DNA from: VBDM01 sp963699535
Lineage (GTDB): Bacteria; Pseudomonadota; Gammaproteobacteria; Burkholderiales; SG8-39
DNA: 64,000 nt
Assembly (NCBI GenBank): GCA_963699535.1
Contig: CAVOUJ010000031.1
Coordinates: 54,487-118,486 of the forward strand
Direction: 5' to 3'
Shown: in pieces, positions 63,266 through 64,000 of the stretch
Layout: each line of letters starts with the position of its first letter
Numbering within the stretch: position 1 is the first letter of the stretch
Notes under the pieces: generated by a model
Told to the model about the DNA's origin: nothing
Database searches by the model: none
Seen by the model: only the letters and a program-made list of their open reading frames with translations
Translations under genes and position numbers: made by a program

Positions 63266-63646
63266 TCAGCCGGCGCGTTCGGAAATCTCGACGAGATTCC
63301 CGTCGGGGTCCCTGACGTAGACCGAGCGGATCGGCCAGTTGGCGCCGGTCTTCATGACCGGGCCCTCGATGAGGGGCACGCGCGCGGCGTTCAGACGGGC
63401 GATCACCTCATCGAGTGGAACGCTCGCAATGAGGCAGAAATCGAGCGTGCCCGGCGAAGCGAGCGTGGCCTTGGGCTCGAATTCCCTGCCCTTCTCGTGA
63501 AGATTCATCTTCTGGTTTCCGAACTTGAGCGCCATGCGGCCTTCGCCGAAGCGCTCGAGCTTCATCCCGAGCACGCGCGTGTAGAAATCGATGCATTGCT
63601 CGGTGCGGGCGGTGGTGAGGACCATGTGATCGAGATGGTCGATCAC
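63266..63646 (-). CDS. VOC/glyoxalase superfamily protein
   Basis: 126-residue metal-dependent enzyme of the vicinal oxygen chelate fold. It has IDHLDHMVLTTARTEQCIDF, YTRVLGMKLERFGEGRMAL, MNLHEKGREF and the C-terminal RSVYVRDPDGNLVEISE with the metal-binding Glu. His6 and Glu122 are likely ligands. Substrate unknown. Partial copies of its end lie at 60831-60937 and 62085-62127. Confidence 0.9.
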   Translation of the reverse strand: MIDHLDHMVLTTARTEQCIDFYTRVLGMKLERFGEGRMALKFGNQKMNLHEKGREFEPKATLASPGTLDFCLIASVPLDEVIARLNAARVPLIEGPVMKTGANWPIRSVYVRDPDGNLVEISERAG

Positions 63647-63663
63647 GGAAACCGTCCCCGGTC

Positions 63664-64000
63664 TTACCTTGCCGCGCTCAACATGTAATCGACCGCCGCA
63701 TTGACCTCGGCTTCCGATAGCGTGAGGTTTCCGCCCTTCGGAGGCATCGCGCCTTTGCCCTTGAGCGCGCTCTGATGAAGTTCATTGACGCCGTGGGCAA
63801 GATGCGGTGCCCAGGCCTTCTTGTCTCCGAACTTGGGGGCGTTTGCGACACCGGCGGCATGGCAGGCCATGCACGTACTTTCGTAGATTCTCCTTCCATC
63901 GGGCTTGCCCGCCGCGGCGCTTGCCGTCTGAACTGGCACGGACGCTTTCGATGCAGCAGGCACAGCCGGCTCGACGAACTTGGCGCCGGCGGCGTTGGCC
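63664..64000 (-). CDS. Cytochrome c5-family protein (partial)
   Basis: C-terminal 111 residues of a monohaem cytochrome c; the N-terminus lies beyond the window. The haem motif is STCMACHAAG (CxxCH). The axial Met is probably in GKGAMPPKGGNLTLSE, and the last helix is VNAAVDYMLSAAR. The spacer before it is Ala/Pro/Val-rich, suggesting a linker to a membrane anchor or another domain. Likely periplasmic electron carrier. Confidence 0.88.
   Translation of the reverse strand, partial: ANAAGAKFVEPAVPAASKASVPVQTASAAAGKPDGRRIYESTCMACHAAGVANAPKFGDKKAWAPHLAHGVNELHQSALKGKGAMPPKGGNLTLSEAEVNAAVDYMLSAAR

Noticed and set aside
1..64000. CRISPR arrays, tRNA or rRNA genes, prophage or integrase genes
   Set aside because: No regularly spaced direct repeats, tRNA cloverleaf sequences, rRNA segments, integrase or phage structural proteins were found on either strand by eye.

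Overview
The window looks like a chromosome segment of a GC-rich betaproteobacterium, probably close to Burkholderiales. The evidence is gene content and order: a pstSCAB-phoU-phoB block, a ubiE/Tim44/ubiJ/ubiB block, an mreBCD-mrdA-rodA-rlpA-dacA-dat-DUF493-lipB-lipA block, metXW, a PTS phosphorelay beside gshB, a Bug-type tricarboxylate-binding protein, and DUF4197, DUF2782 and BPSS1780-family proteins. No rRNA, tRNA, CRISPR array or intact insertion sequence was seen. About 40 genes read cleanly. About 20 conserved genes are broken by one-base indels, very often one extra G or C in a short G/C run, which points to assembly or base-calling error rather than gene death.

Layout. 1-2 kb: a membrane-anchored class III aminotransferase-like gene (partial) diverging from psd and a coupled membrane protein. 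2-5.9 kb: a TRAP transporter with a TatT lipoprotein. 5.9-7.2 kb: a glycosyltransferase. 7.3-12.5 kb: the phosphate uptake and regulation operon. 12.7-16.6 kb: a polyamine ABC transporter (potABCD). 16.6-20.4 kb: ubiquinone biosynthesis genes and a Tim44-like protein. 20.5-25.2 kb: DUF971, an unrecognised conserved protein, a HIT protein, a BPSS1780 membrane protein, homoserine kinase and DUF2782. 25.2-28.7 kb: polA and an apparently inactive SGNH hydrolase homologue. 28.7-30.4 kb: a Bug protein and DUF4197. 30.4-40.4 kb: lipoate synthesis, peptidoglycan and cell-shape genes. 40.5-43.7 kb: gatCAB, with a badly degraded gatB 3' end. 43.75-44.3 kb: a BrnT-type toxin-antitoxin pair. 44.3-46 kb: crotonase and SDR. 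46-50.2 kb: DUF4124, pyrE, xthA, ampG and an exported methyltransferase. 50.3-53.7 kb: an FAD oxidoreductase, metW and metX behind a SAM-II riboswitch. 53.9-57.3 kb: ptsI, ptsH, EIIA and gshB. 57.5-60.6 kb: a TAXI-type TRAP system. 60.6-64 kb: an amino-acid-type binding protein, an FN3 lipoprotein, a VOC protein with two decayed copies of its end nearby, and a cytochrome c.

The most interesting non-coding signals are a SAM-II aptamer plus terminator-like hairpin before metX, and a ~140-bp near-perfect palindrome present twice (20400-20539 and 53782-53922). The palindrome copies show compensatory stem changes, and each lies a few bases after the stop codon of a minus-strand gene. Other points to check are the TatT-containing TRAP system, the SGNH homologue with its nucleophile replaced, a palindrome inside the lipB reading frame, and the decayed VOC gene fragments.
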